DNA of 25,557 nucleotides, taken from NCBI GenBank assembly GCA_000447185.1, contig KE647134.1, positions 1 to 25,557 of the forward strand, read 5' to 3'. Shown piece by piece: positions 1 through 10,367 of this stretch. The notes under the pieces are model-generated. The model did not search any database, was not told the DNA's origin, and saw nothing but the letters and a program-made list of their open reading frames with translations. The position numbers were made by a program, and so were the translations under genes. The first letter of the stretch is position 1. Every line of letters begins with the position of its first letter. The stretch comes from Vairimorpha apis BRL 01. Its lineage: Eukaryota; Microsporidia; Nosematidae.

Positions 1-432
1 TAATTTTTATTAAAAAAGTATAAAATTAAACTTTTTTTAAAAAAAGTTTTTTTTTTAAATTATAAATTAAATTATTTATATTACTTTATCATTTATAAGC
101 AGATTTATAAAAAATCTTTTTCAAAATTTATATAATTAATTCATTATTATATTATTTTATTTAAAAATAAAACATATTTATATTTTATACGTTATTGACT
201 ATATAAATTATAAAAGAAAGTATATTAAATAATTACAAATTAAAATAAATATTGGTTATGTATATAATTTATAACTAAATTATACTAAGATTTAATTGGT
301 TTGTTTTATACAATACAAAAAATGTATAATAATTTTATAAAAAGCTGTAAATTCTAAATTTTTTTTAAAAAATAAAATTTTATTAAAATTTGAATTCTTA
401 TAAAAAATATATTTTTATATAATAAATTTTAA
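1..432. other. AT-rich intergenic DNA
   Basis: Almost pure A/T with many homopolymer runs. I see no open frame of note, no RNA gene and no CCC start motif. It lies downstream of the RRM gene. Confidence 0.7.
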
Positions 433-1038
433 TCACTCAGATCTGTTTCTCGTTTTAACTGGAAATACCTTATCAAATGCTTTACTTGCTCTTACCTTCT
501 TTCCATCAACTTCATAATTAGCTAATTTTTCAAGAGCTTGTTCTTGTTTATCTGGTGTATCAAATTCAGCAAACACAATACCACTGTCATTCTTAGTAGT
601 TGAAATCTTGCAATCTCCTAACATTTCATTAAGATCAAGATCTCTCAAATCTTTAGGTATTCTGATGTACAACTTTTTATCACTAACTGTTACCTTTTCT
701 ACAGAAGATTGATTTTTAGAGAAATAGACATGGAACGTTTCTTCTCCAATAGTAATATTTTCTTGTCCAACAATCTCTTCAACAATAGTCACATCATCAA
801 ATTCAACAATTCCGACAGTTCTAGATTTACCGAATTTTCCTTTAACTTGAGTAATTTTTATTCCAATTCTAAAATTAGTATCAGATCATTTGATCATCAT
901 TAGTTCAGATTCACGAACCAAGGAATTATTTATCTTCACTTACATTTTATCTTCGTATTTAGAGAAAGCATCTGCTATAGCCTTAACTGTAACAGATTTT
1001 GTCAAATTACTTATTCCTAAGCTGTTTGTCTTCCTCAT
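433..1038 (-). CDS. Two-RRM RNA-binding protein, interrupted by one spliceosomal intron
   Basis: Exon 1 is 1038-944 and exon 2 is 868-433. Together they give 531 nt, or 176 residues. Without splicing, exon 1 runs into TAA at the splice site after 32 codons. Joined, the protein has two RNA-recognition motifs. RRM1 has an RNP2-like LGISNL (residues 7-12) and an RNP1-like SRTVGIVEF (47-55). RRM2 has LYIRIP (98-103) and SGIVFAEF (127-134). A basic tail ends the protein. The RNP1 of RRM1 lies in exon 2, so a complete first domain exists only in the spliced form, which strongly supports the intron. The start ATG has CCCC 4 bases upstream. Two-RRM proteins of this size include nucleolar and mRNA-binding types; I cannot tell which this is. 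The RRM call is firm from the motifs, the cellular role is open. Confidence 0.85.
869..943 (-). other. Spliceosomal intron, 75 nt, phase 2
   Basis: It begins GTAAGT and ends TACTAATTTTAG. The branch-site consensus TACTAAT sits directly against the 3' splice site, with about 6 nt from branch A to the AG. This is the usual microsporidian arrangement. It splits codon 32. Its length is a multiple of three but it starts with an in-frame TAA, so retention ends translation at once. Confidence 0.85.
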
Positions 1039-1041
1039 TAA

Positions 1042-1045
1042 GGGG
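1042..1045 (-). promoter_or_regulatory. CCC-type start-proximal motif of the RRM gene
   Basis: Reads AACCCCTTAATG on the minus strand. CCC/GGG-like blocks just before start codons are known in microsporidia. Here it fixes the start at 1038, which the ORF without splicing would miss. Confidence 0.65.
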
Positions 1046-1177
1046 TTAAAATTTTTTTTTTTAAATAACAAAAACAAAAAAAAAGAAATTACATGAAAAT
1101 AATTTTTAAGTTAAATTCTATATGATATAGATAGTTTTATAGAAATTTTTAATAAATTATTATTATTTAATTTAATT

Positions 1178-2019
1178 TTAATCTGTTTTTAAGATACAAT
1201 AAGATTTATCATCAGAGCAAGTTCCAATTAAACTATCCTTTTCAGACCAAAAAATACAATTGATTACATCATTATGCAATTTTTCTATAACATGAACTAT
1301 CTCTAATCGTTCACTTAAAAAAACTAAATTGCCTAAGTTTACTGTACATATTAAATAATTTTTATAGTTGCTTAATGCTTGAATCGGCATAAACGAAAGT
1401 TTTTTTTAAGTTTTAATATCCAACCTCTTTCAAGTTCATATTTTAATATCTCACCATTATCATTACTAACAAACATATACATATCAAAAAAAATAACTTT
1501 CCATACAGTAAAATCACTATCTAAACTTTGAACAAGTTCCCAAGATTGTTGTGTGTCAAAATATTGATAAACTTTTATTGAACAATCATAACCGTATGTA
1601 AATAACATGTCCATGTAAAATATACATCCTTTGACATCTTCCGTATGATCTTCTAATATGGAAAAAATTTCTACTATATCTTTAATAGTACAAATCCATA
1701 CTGTCTTTCCACGAGTGCAAAATGCTAACCAATAACCACTTATAGAAACGCATTTAATTTCTGTATCTGGTCCTTCTATTATATCTTCAAATTTATCATT
1801 TTTAAACAAAGATACAGTACAATCGTAGCTGCTGCATGCAAGATAATTTTCAGAGGAGGTAATGTGAGTTATTGATTTAGCGTGTTTATACAAAATTTTA
1901 TTGTTTGTTTGATCTATACATTCTTTTGAAGTACCTCCTGTGTATATATTTTTGTTGATATGAATTGTAAATAATTTTTCATTTGTTTCTTTTTTTGTGA
2001 TTTTAAAATTAAAAGACAT
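1178..2019 (-). CDS. CIA1: Cia1/CIAO1-like WD40 protein (cytosolic Fe-S protein assembly), split by a -1 frameshift
   Basis: In the CIA targeting complex, Cia1 is the beta-propeller that helps hand Fe-S clusters to cytosolic and nuclear apoproteins. The upstream frame runs from ATG 2019 and stops just after an 8-T run at 1400-1407 (plus strand). The other frame then continues to 1178. One extra base in that run would give a single 280-residue protein. The blades match the Cia1 pattern. EGPDTEIKCVSISGYWLAF (residues 82-100) and CTRGKTVWICTI (101-112) correspond to the family's EGHE-EVKSV and CSRDKSVWVW. HTEDVKGCIFY (125-135) corresponds to HTQDVK. The last blade has HNDVINCIFW and CSDD. At about 280 residues it is shorter than the roughly 330 usual for the family. 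An earlier non-ATG start is possible at 2052, but 2019 is the first ATG. Upstream there is only TATCC, not a full CCC motif. Confidence 0.8.
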
Positions 2020-2860
2020 GGATATTTTAAATAATAATTTGTAAAAATACAAAATCTTAATTTAAATTCTTTTTATATCTAAATTTGTAAAAATAAATTT
2101 TTAATGTGCTATTTAAAAATCTCAATATTTCATAATATTCTCTTTAGTTTTATAACATACAGTTTTAAATATTTTTATTTCATTAAAAAAAAATATTTTA
2201 GAAAAAATATAATTTTATTTTTTATTATTTTACAAAATCGGAAAAAGCTTATATTTATATTATTGTAAAAGCCAAAATTTATTTGAATTTTCTTATTTGT
2301 TATTTAATTAAGGCCGTAAAAAATAAATTATTTAAAATATGATATTTTAAAGATTTTACATTTAAAATTAATTTTAGTTTAAAATTATATTTATTTATTT
2401 CATTTTAATTATTAAAAAAATTTTCATTAATAGGCATAATAACATATATATTTTTTTACAAAATAAATACTTTTATAATTTTTCAACGATTGAAACTATA
2501 ATTTAAAAAAATTATTAAATTACATAAAAAGTCATTAATTCATGAAAAAAAACTTTATTTCTTCAAAATTTTAACATGATTAAAAATTATTTCAATATAA
2601 ACATTTTTTAAATAAACTTATTTTAATTTAAATATATGTAAAAATAATTAAAAAATTTACAATTTTACATATATATTTATTTTAGTATTGTGTAAATATT
2701 TGAGTTTTAAATTTTTTTAAACATAAAAAAATTATAAATTAAATTAATATGATTTATGATTTGTAATTAAAATATAAAAATATAATTTTATCATTTAATG
2801 TTTCAAATCTTACTTTAATTGGTTATTTTTACCTGTAAAATTAATTTTAGAACCCTTAAA
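2020..2860. other. Divergent intergenic region between the Cia1-like and PP2A-A genes
   Basis: Very AT-rich. It should hold both promoters, but only the CCC block before 2861 is recognisable. No hidden gene was seen. Confidence 0.6.
2853..2855 (+). promoter_or_regulatory. CCC start-proximal motif of the PP2A-A gene
   Basis: Reads AGAACCCTTAAAATGG. It chooses ATG 2861 over the in-frame upstream TTG at 2819. Confidence 0.7.
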
Positions 2861-4216
2861 ATGGAAGATATGGATATTGCAAGTTTGTTTGACGACCCTA
2901 AATTATCTATGGATAAATTTGAATATATTATAGGTAGAGACAAGCAAAAAACCATTGATTTGATAAATTATATGAATTTTAAAATGCCTGTTGATGAAAA
3001 TCTTTTGCATGTATGTGCACTTTTATTATTGGAGAATAGAAATAGTGTAATAGAAGCTATTATAAAAATACTTAAAGTAAATCAACCATTAATACAAACA
3101 TTTATAAAAGGTTTACAATCCTCAAATTTTTATAATCAAAGAATGGCTGTTCCAAGAATAATTGTAAGTCTCGAATTTGATGGAAAAAAAGATATTTTAA
3201 AAAATTGTTTTTATGATAAAACGGGCCTTGTAATCAAAGAAGCGGTGGAATCATTACATTTTTATGATAATTTACCTTTTAATGACGATGAGCTTTTAAA
3301 AATAACAATAGATCTCAATAATTCAATGTATGATTTTGTACAATGTTTAGTTCCAAATATGTTGAAATACGTTAAACAATGTAATTTTTTAATTTCTGAT
3401 ATATGTTTATGTAAATCATGGAGAAAAAGACTTAGTTTAGTAAAAAATTTAAAATATTTTTCAGATGAACAAAAAAATAATATTTTAAATATATTAAGTA
3501 AAGATACAGAAGAAGCTGTGAGAGTGGCACTTGTAGAAGAAATGGATCATTTTGATGAATATATTGACATTTTTATTAATGACAAAAGTCCACAAGTTAG
3601 AGCTGCTACCGTAAAAAAAATAGGACTTTTAAATGAAAATACAGATGTATTAAAAAAGGTTATTGATGATAAAAGTTGGCTTGTTCATAAAGAATTATTA
3701 TGTATACATAAGGAAGACATATATGAAAATATAAGCTTGCATTTAATAAAATCTTTACCTAAAAGTCATGATTGGAGAATTAAAATTGAAATATTAGGTA
3801 CAATAAATTATATAGTACAACATAACAATTTATTAGTAAAAAGGTGCCTTTTAGATATATTTTTTGAATATTTATGCGATCCTGTTTGTGAAGTAAGAAA
3901 TAAAGCTTCAAATGTATTTGTTAATCTAATAAAAGAAGCTGATTGGAGTGAAATCTTATTAGAAAAATTTAATAAACTGATTGAAATGTCAAGTTATTTG
4001 GTCAGAATTAGTCTTGCAGAGGTTTGTTTAACATTTGATTTAAAACATAAGACTAAATATGTTGTAAAAATGTTACAAGATGAAGTTTTTAATGTAAAAT
4101 TAAAAATGTTAAGTGTGATTGATAAAGAACATTTAAATGACGAAATTGTAAAAATTATAGAAAATATGGAGGAAGATTCATATATTAAGAAAGAAAAAGA
4201 TAGACTTTTTAATTAA
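2861..4216 (+). CDS. TPD3: PP2A 65-kDa scaffold subunit A (PR65/Tpd3-like), HEAT repeats
   Basis: The A subunit is a horseshoe of HEAT repeats that bridges the PP2A catalytic subunit and a regulatory B subunit. The product has 451 residues, all helical repeats. Typical PR65 inter-repeat turns are visible: KSWRKRLSLVKNL (185-197), DKSPQVRAATVKKI (241-254), DKSWLVHKELL (270-280), HDWRIKIEILGTI (303-315), DPVCEVRNKASNVFVNLI (340-357) and SSYLVRISLAEVCL (377-390). The order and spacing in the C-terminal half fit PR65 (WRVR..., ...VREAA..., YLHR... steps). PR65 is normally about 590 residues with 15 repeats, so this one is shortened, mostly in the N-terminal half. The frame is intact through an 8-A run at 3613-3620. 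The alternative is another HEAT protein such as an importin or a V-ATPase H-like protein, but the WR/VR pattern favours PP2A-A. Confidence 0.72.
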   Translation: MEDMDIASLFDDPKLSMDKFEYIIGRDKQKTIDLINYMNFKMPVDENLLHVCALLLLENRNSVIEAIIKILKVNQPLIQTFIKGLQSSNFYNQRMAVPRIIVSLEFDGKKDILKNCFYDKTGLVIKEAVESLHFYDNLPFNDDELLKITIDLNNSMYDFVQCLVPNMLKYVKQCNFLISDICLCKSWRKRLSLVKNLKYFSDEQKNNILNILSKDTEEAVRVALVEEMDHFDEYIDIFINDKSPQVRAATVKKIGLLNENTDVLKKVIDDKSWLVHKELLCIHKEDIYENISLHLIKSLPKSHDWRIKIEILGTINYIVQHNNLLVKRCLLDIFFEYLCDPVCEVRNKASNVFVNLIKEADWSEILLEKFNKLIEMSSYLVRISLAEVCLTFDLKHKTKYVVKMLQDEVFNVKLKMLSVIDKEHLNDEIVKIIENMEEDSYIKKEKDRLFN

Positions 4217-6088
4217 GATATTAAAAAAAGCTAGAAAATTAAATTTAAATATTAATATATTAATAAATTTTCTTTTTTACAAAATATATGTCAAATTTAA
4301 AAACATATTTACAATCAATTTTAAAATTGCTATATAGAATTTGAATTAATGAATTTTTATACTATTTTTATTTTTAATAAAATAATTTATTTAAAGTTAA
4401 TAATACAAAAAAATTTAGTCTATTTTATTTTTTGTACATTAAATTGTTTTATTCTTATATTTTAAAAAAGAAAATTAATAGCAAATAAATAGTAGAAGAA
4501 TTTTTTTTAACTTTATTAAAAATGTTTTCAAAAATCTTAAAAAAGCATAAAAAATTATATAAAATCAATAAATATCTTATAAATTGTGTTATTTTCTAAA
4601 TTAATTTAAATTTAAAATTTTCATAAATATTAAGTAACCTAAAAAATTATAATATATTGTATAATATCATTTTAATTAAACTTCTCTAGTATATCTTTTA
4701 ATTATGTGCTATTGCTTTGATACTTAAGTATAATTATTAAATTAAAATTTTAGGTAAAATTTTTTTACTTATTAACCTAAAAAATATTTTTATAAATAAT
4801 TGTTGAAGATAAAAAAATTATAATTTTAAAATTATAATAAATGTATTACATTAATTGTTTTTCAAATATCATATTAAGTATTTGCATTTTTATTATTTCT
4901 ATGTTTTTTAATTTTATACGTTTAAAAAAAAATAGTTCATCTTTTCAAATTAAAATTTATTAAATTAAAACCTAAATTCTATAAAACAATCATTTATATT
5001 TTAATAATACTTATATATAAAGATAAATTAGTATAAAGTTAATTTTTTGGTTAAAAAAATCTAGATTAAAATAAGCAAAAATAAAAAATATATTTCTGAT
5101 TACTTACAATCATCATACAATAATATGATAATATTACTATACTCTAAAAAAATTTATTATAAACGTTCGTATTTATTTAACAAAAAAGATAAAAGAAAGT
5201 TTTTATAAACAATTTTTAAAATTATAATAGTTTGTATGTTACATATTTATAATTAATCTAAAAATAAGATAACTTAATTGAAATCATAAATTATGTTTAT
5301 CTACATATGTATACGTTTTATTATTTAATTATATATTACAATGAAAAAAATTTTTTTGCTTTTTTGTTATAAATTTAAATTTCATAAATTATTCTAATTC
5401 AATGTTTTTACTTTATATGATGGTTGTTTTAATAGTTTTTGTTTTAAATAAATATTTCACTTTACATAAATTTAAAAATTAGATTTTTAATGGTTTTTTA
5501 GTTTAATTGGAATAAATAACAAACCATTTTCACATTTCTTTTTTTATATGTTATTTTTTAAAGAATAACACTCCTTGATTTTAATTTTTAAATTGATATT
5601 CTTTACATAATAAATATTATCTTTGTTTTAAAATTTTATTGATATTATCAACAATTGCAGCGTAATTATATAGTCAAAAATTTATTTCTCATTTTTGTTT
5701 TAGTTTTATTTAAATTTTAATTTTAAATTAATTCCAAAATATTTTTAAAAGTTTAAAAAATTCGTTAATGTTTTAATTACTTTGTTTAAACTAATATATG
5801 TCTGTTTTCATATTTTTTTTCCATACAATAAAAAAACATTGCAAATAATAAGTAAGTTTAATATTTCATATATTTTAAAATACAACAAAATATTTTTATT
5901 TAAATACCTAAGTTGATTTACAAAATATTATGTAGGTACTTTACATAATTATTATTAAATTTTAAAAATATTAAATGAATTTTAGTTATTAGACTAAAAA
6001 GAAAATTATATAGATTAAAATCATAATAAAAAATCTATAAAGAGCAAATATTTGTAATTTTATAACAAAAAATAAATTTATTAAAATA
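4217..6088. other. 1.9-kb AT-rich intergenic region
   Basis: I found no open frame with a CCC motif, no tRNA and no convincing relic. It has scattered GTAAGT-like and TTTTAG-like strings, as expected by chance in such DNA. Confidence 0.55.
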
Positions 6089-6309
6089 TTACACAAGTTT
6101 GTGACGTTTTAAAATTCTAAAAAGTGATTCTAAAATAATCTCATAGTTTTTAATCTTATCTTCTATATCATTGATTTTTTTATATAAAAAATCATTATTA
6201 ACTCTATCGTTTGATATAGTTTTTTTCAATATTTCTTCTTTTTTATATTCTTTAGGATAAGTTGTCGTTAAAATAAAAAAAACATACATTGGAATATTAT
6301 ATTATTCAT
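6089..6309 (-). CDS. Small secreted, charged helical protein (unknown), with a -1 frameshift near its start
   Basis: An uninterrupted 66-residue frame starts at 6286, but a better start is ATG 6309, which follows TACCCTACTTGT. These two starts lie in different frames, separated by an 8-base run (A8 at 6275-6282 on the plus strand). One extra base would join them into a 73-residue protein. Its first 19 or so residues (MNNIIFQCMFFFILTTTYP) look like a signal peptide. The rest is rich in K, E, I and N and is likely helical or coiled coil, ending KRHKLV. I recognise no family. A second small minus-strand gene of the same build lies 640 bases away (6949-7196). It may be a secreted or polar-tube/spore-wall-associated factor, but that is only inference. 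Confidence 0.5.
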
Positions 6310-6948
6310 ACAAGTAGGGTACTTTTGAATGTCACAAAATAAAAAAAATAAATTTTATAGTTAAAAATAAATCTGAAAAATTTTAAAAGCAAATAATAAA
6401 TATAAAAATAATTCGTCTTTAAAATTGTATTCAAAATTTACATAAGAAATAAATTGATTTAATAGTTTATTATATATGTATATGATTATAGAATAAAAAA
6501 ATAGATAAAATTTATTATAATTAATTAAAAGTATTTAATATGGATAAATTAGTTTTAATTGAATTTTTTTAATATATTTTTTATTAAGAACATATAGACA
6601 TAATAAATCTTCAAAATTAAAATTAAATTAAATAATTAATGTTTCATTTTTTTCTAAAATTATTTATTTTAATTTTTATTAAAAAATTGTTTTTTGAATA
6701 TTAATGAATTTCAATTTTGATTTAAATTTAAACTAAAAAATTTACATTTAAAAAATACATAAAAAAATTTAAATTTAAATATTTTTTTACTTACATGATT
6801 TATAAATTTGAATAAATTAAATGAAAATATTTGATTAAATTGTAATAGTTATCAATTTTAATTACATTATTCAACTAAATATATTAAATCCTAACAATAA
6901 ATGATATTGTATTGATTTGTATAATAATTTTAGTAATGTTTTAAGAAT
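6310..6948. other. AT-rich spacer between two small secreted-protein genes
   Basis: Contains the CCC motif at 6317-6319. Otherwise low-complexity A/T, with AAATTTAAATTT-type palindromic stretches near 6720-6780. No gene seen. Confidence 0.55.
6317..6319 (-). promoter_or_regulatory. CCC start-proximal motif
   Basis: Minus strand reads GTACCCTACTTGTATG. It supports the start at 6309. Confidence 0.5.
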
Positions 6949-7196
6949 TCATTTTTCATCATCACTGCGATTAAATGATTCTGCTATGGAATTTATGTGA
7001 TTTACTGCCTGTTTAAATGATTCGGCATGTATTTTTATTTCCTTATCCAAATCTTCTATTTTTTTATTGTATCATTAATTAAAATCGAAATTTCTGAAAT
7101 TATTTTTTCGGCTGATAGTTTTATTTCTTCTCTTTTTTTTTCAATATCTGAAGATTTATTAAAATATAAGAAAAATATTAAAAATACTAAATTCAT
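6949..7196 (-). CDS. Small secreted coiled-coil-like protein (unknown), with a -1 frameshift
   Basis: ATG 7196 follows TTACCCAT, a clear CCC motif. The frame gives a hydrophobic leader (MNLVFLIFFLYFNKSS) and then a charged helical segment, and stops at TAG after 46 residues. The stop is directly behind an AAAAAAA run (T7 at 7059-7065 on the plus strand). One more A carries the reading on for 36 residues with equally charged helical sequence (KIEDLDKEIKIHAESFK) to TGA at 6949. The whole product would be 82 residues. The heptad-like spacing of I/L suggests a coiled coil. An open plus-strand frame at 7027-7221 is its shadow. It resembles the 6089-6309 product in design and weakly in sequence (KKI-D-(D/E) steps). 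No known family was recognised. Confidence 0.6.
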
Positions 7197-7198
7197 AT

Positions 7199-7201
7199 GG
7201 G
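7199..7201 (-). promoter_or_regulatory. CCC start-proximal motif
   Basis: Minus strand reads TTTTTACCCATATG, placing the start of the small secreted-protein gene at 7196. Confidence 0.65.
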
Positions 7202-8575
7202 TAAAAATTGTATTAATATAAATAGCATCTAATTTATATAAATCAAATAATACAAATTATCTTAAACTAAAAAAACATTTTTTTTGATAAAGTATTGTTT
7301 TTAAAATAAAATTCTTTCCTTACAAATTTATTGTATAAAATCAAATTTTAAATTAAAAATTATGTTTTTTTGAATAATTTTATAAAATTTAAAAAATTAT
7401 TTTGATTATTAATATACAAATATATATATATATATATAATATTTATGTTATAAGAAGTTGAGATAATGTTAAATTTTTAAAAAATCTTTCAATTGCAAAA
7501 ATCAATTTCATTTTGATATTACATAAAATATATCATATAAGAATAATATTACAATATATTTACACCTAAATTGTTGTATGTATGACTATAGTAAATGCTT
7601 AAAAATTAAGCTTTTTATAAATTTAAATTATGTATAATGAATTATTATATTTTATTTATATAAATTGTTTATTAAAAGATTAGTTTTAAATTATATTAGT
7701 TAATATTGGTTTTTGATCTGAATCTAAAGTATTTAAATTATTTATTATATAAATATAAAATGTGAAAATTTCATTTTCTAAATTTGTAATTTTTTAAAAA
7801 ATGAATGATTAGAAGAATTTGAATATAATTAATTTTTATTTTTACTTTAATAAATTATTAATATCTTTTTAAAGTATTAAGTAATTATATAAAATTAGTA
7901 ATCTATTGAGGAATGCAATTTGAGTATTATACTTACATAATATAATTTAAAATAATTTAAAATTTTTAATATGCATTCTTCTGTAATCTACTTGCATAAT
8001 TTTTTAAAAATTTATTTGATATTATTTTAATAACTAATCTATTAATGATCTTTGAATAGCTTTTTTATTAAATTCTTTTGTAATTATTTTCAAAATTGTG
8101 TAAAATTTATTTTGTAAAAACATTTTATTTTTTCATATTTTTTGTATGTTTAATTACCATGATTTACAAAATCTTATAAAATTTTTTCTAAAATATTAAA
8201 AATATCTAAATAATAATTTAATTAATTCCTACATAATTATTACAAAATTTTTTTTAACAATGATTGTAAATATTTTTTATTATAAATAAATGCTTTAAAA
8301 GTTTTATTTAAAAATTTATTTATCAAAGTTGCTAAAATATATTTTTTTAAGTAAAAAATTTAGATTATTACTTATTTTAAAAAATAAAAAAAATTTCAAT
8401 TTAAAAATGTTAGTATATACAATAAGTCATCAAATATTATTTTATTTATAATTATTCATAACAAAACTATTTTTTTAATTAGATTTAGAAGTTAAAATAT
8501 TATATTTTTATTCAAAAAAATTTTAATATTGATTTATGTATTTGCTTATATAAAAAAACATCTTTACGTTTATTT
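7202..8575. other. AT-rich intergenic region
   Basis: Nothing gene-like was found. A short (AT)n tract lies near 7421-7439. The composition changes abruptly at about 8576. Confidence 0.55.
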
Positions 8576-8701
8576 ATGTCTACAACTCTTAAAAGGACTC
8601 TTGAAAGCATTTCAATGGAGTACAGGAGAGGAGAGAGGATAGCTGAAACCGAAGAGGCAGACCAGCAAACAACTATTTTCCAAGGGCAGATACTAGCGTG
8701 A
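8576..8701 (+). pseudogene. GC-richer 41-codon ORF, probable fragment of a repeated element
   Basis: This 126-bp patch is far richer in G and C than anything nearby and begins and ends abruptly. It reads ATG to TGA for 41 codons: it starts MSTTLKRTLESISMEYRRGE and continues with RIAETEEADQQTTIFQGQ. Codons such as AGG, GCG and GGG are unlike those of neighbouring genes. A degraded copy lies at 11787-11905 on the opposite strand, so this is likely a piece of a dispersed element or a gene fragment inserted recently. There is no CCC motif. I do not recognise the protein. The reverse strand is also open, so even the coding strand is uncertain. Confidence 0.5.
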
Positions 8702-9648
8702 ACAAATTATATTATAAAAATAACCCTTAAATAAACAATTTTAATTTTACTTTAATTTAATTTATAATGTTTATTTTTTAAATCATTAACAGTTTATTTT
8801 TAAAATGTAAGTAACTTAATTTCAGTTAATATAAAATATATATCTGATTTTAAATATTTACTTAATATAAAAATATTCTTTTTTACAAACATTTATACTT
8901 AAAAAAACTTATACTTTAATTATATTAAAAATGTATTTTTTAATGATATTTTTTATATATTTTTTATTTAAATAAAAATCTAAAATAAATAATATTTTGT
9001 AAAACTGTACATATGAAAAAATTAATAAATTTTCATTACAAAATAATATATTTTTAGATATAGTTAAAATTTATAAAAATAATAATGCGATATATAAATT
9101 TTTTGCTGTAAATTTTTAATTTTATTTTTAAAAGTTAAAATAAAAATTTTAGATACAATATGAAAAAAAATATTTTTTTATTTATGTAAAAAGTATAAAT
9201 AGAGTTTAATTACAATGTATAAGAACTTATGAGTAAATATTAGTCTTTAATTTAATTATTTTTGGTTAATTATAATAAAGTAAGTAAATAAATGTGAAAT
9301 TATTTTTTTTAATATAAAAGCATGATACTAAATTGTTTTTAAGAAAAATTAATTTTTAATAATAATAATCTTATGATTTTCTTAAATGTGTTTTAAATTA
9401 TTAAAAATGCAATTTAAGTTTTTTTGAACTTATATTTATATTGATGAAACATATAATTGCATAAAAAAAGTTTTGATTTTAATTTTAAGTTTAAATACAA
9501 GAAAAACTTTGATTTATAAATAATTTTATAATGTTTATTATTATAAAGTCAATGAATAAAAATGTTATCGGTTATGATTTTAAAAACAATACATAAGAAT
9601 TAAAATGTTTTAACAATCTTATAAATTATCATCATAAATTTTTAAAAG
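8702..9648. other. AT-rich intergenic region upstream of RRP40
   Basis: No gene found. A GTAAGT...TTTCAG pair of only 19 nt near 8815 lies outside any coding frame and is taken as chance. Confidence 0.55.
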
Positions 9649-9651
9649 CCC
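9649..9651 (+). promoter_or_regulatory. CCC start-proximal motif of RRP40
   Basis: Reads AAAGCCCATAAATG, 4 bases before the start codon. Confidence 0.65.
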
Positions 9652-9655
9652 ATAA

Positions 9656-10234
9656 ATGAGATTTTCTAAATTGAGAACAGTATTTCCTGGTGACGAAATT
9701 TATGAACAAGGTTCTACATCTTTAGGTATATATAACAGAAAATCATATGTATATGGTACACTATGTAAAACACAAAACCATTTGTTTATATTAAGTAAAA
9801 CTAAAAGATATAATCCATATATTGACGATGTTGTCGTTGGAAAAGTGATATATGTTTCATCTGATTATTATAAATTAGATATAAATTGTTCTTTAGGTAT
9901 TCTTCCTGTTTTAAATTTTACAAATGCCAGTAAAAGAAATAAACCGGACATAAATAAAGATGATTTAATTTTTTGTAAAATAGTAAGTACTGGAATTGAA
10001 CCAATATTATCGTGTATAGGAGAGGGATTTGGTAAAATCAAAGGATTTTTTTTTAAGATAGATGTATGGCAGTCACAAATGTTATATGCAGAAAATATAT
10101 TGTTTAAAATTGGTAAAAAATATAATTTTAAGTGTATTGTCGGAATTAATGGGGTGTTAATAATTTCATGTGAAACCGCTAAACTTTCGATTGAAATTTA
10201 TAATAAAATTATAGATGAACTTAAGATTTTGTAA
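9656..10234 (+). CDS. RRP40: Exosome cap subunit Rrp40 (EXOSC3)
   Basis: Rrp40 is one of the three S1/KH cap proteins of the RNA exosome, which degrades and trims RNA 3'-to-5' in nucleus and cytoplasm. The product has 192 residues. An N-terminal segment with PGDEIY (11-16) is followed by an S1 domain (about 56-122; IDDVVVGKVIYVSSDYYKLD). The S1 domain carries the family signature NASKRNKPDI (90-99), like the ATKRNRP of Rrp40. A KH domain (about 130-190) has the degenerate GINGVL (163-168), where canonical KH domains have GxxG; Rrp40 normally has GMNG here. The length is below the usual 235-275 because linkers are trimmed. The frame is intact across a 9-T run at 10046-10054. Rrp4 is the main alternative, but KRN and G-NG favour Rrp40. 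The gene converges on the Rab gene with about 130 bases between their ends. Confidence 0.87.
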   Translation: MRFSKLRTVFPGDEIYEQGSTSLGIYNRKSYVYGTLCKTQNHLFILSKTKRYNPYIDDVVVGKVIYVSSDYYKLDINCSLGILPVLNFTNASKRNKPDINKDDLIFCKIVSTGIEPILSCIGEGFGKIKGFFFKIDVWQSQMLYAENILFKIGKKYNFKCIVGINGVLIISCETAKLSIEIYNKIIDELKIL

Positions 10235-10367
10235 CATGTAAACCAATAAATTATTAATCTTATGATTAATTATATTAAAGTTAAAGAATTCAATGATTAT
10301 AAAAAATAAAAATTGCAAAAAAAATATTTAATGTACTTCTTTATATATTATGTACACAATAATAATA

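Noticed and set aside
709..1096. Plus-strand open frames at 709-903 and 890-1096
   Set aside because: They are antisense shadows of the RRM gene and its intron; composition and motifs fit the minus strand.
2819..2860. Longer N-terminus of the PP2A-A gene from a TTG
   Set aside because: The CCC motif lies inside this extension and the first ATG is 2861.
7027..7221. Plus-strand 64-residue frame
   Set aside because: Antisense to the small secreted-protein gene, which has a CCC start motif, leader and charged body.
7421..7439. (AT)n tract as a meaningful repeat
   Set aside because: Short and expected in DNA of this composition.
8811..8840. GTAAGT...TTTCAG as a tiny intron
   Set aside because: Only 19 nt, with no coding sequence on either side.
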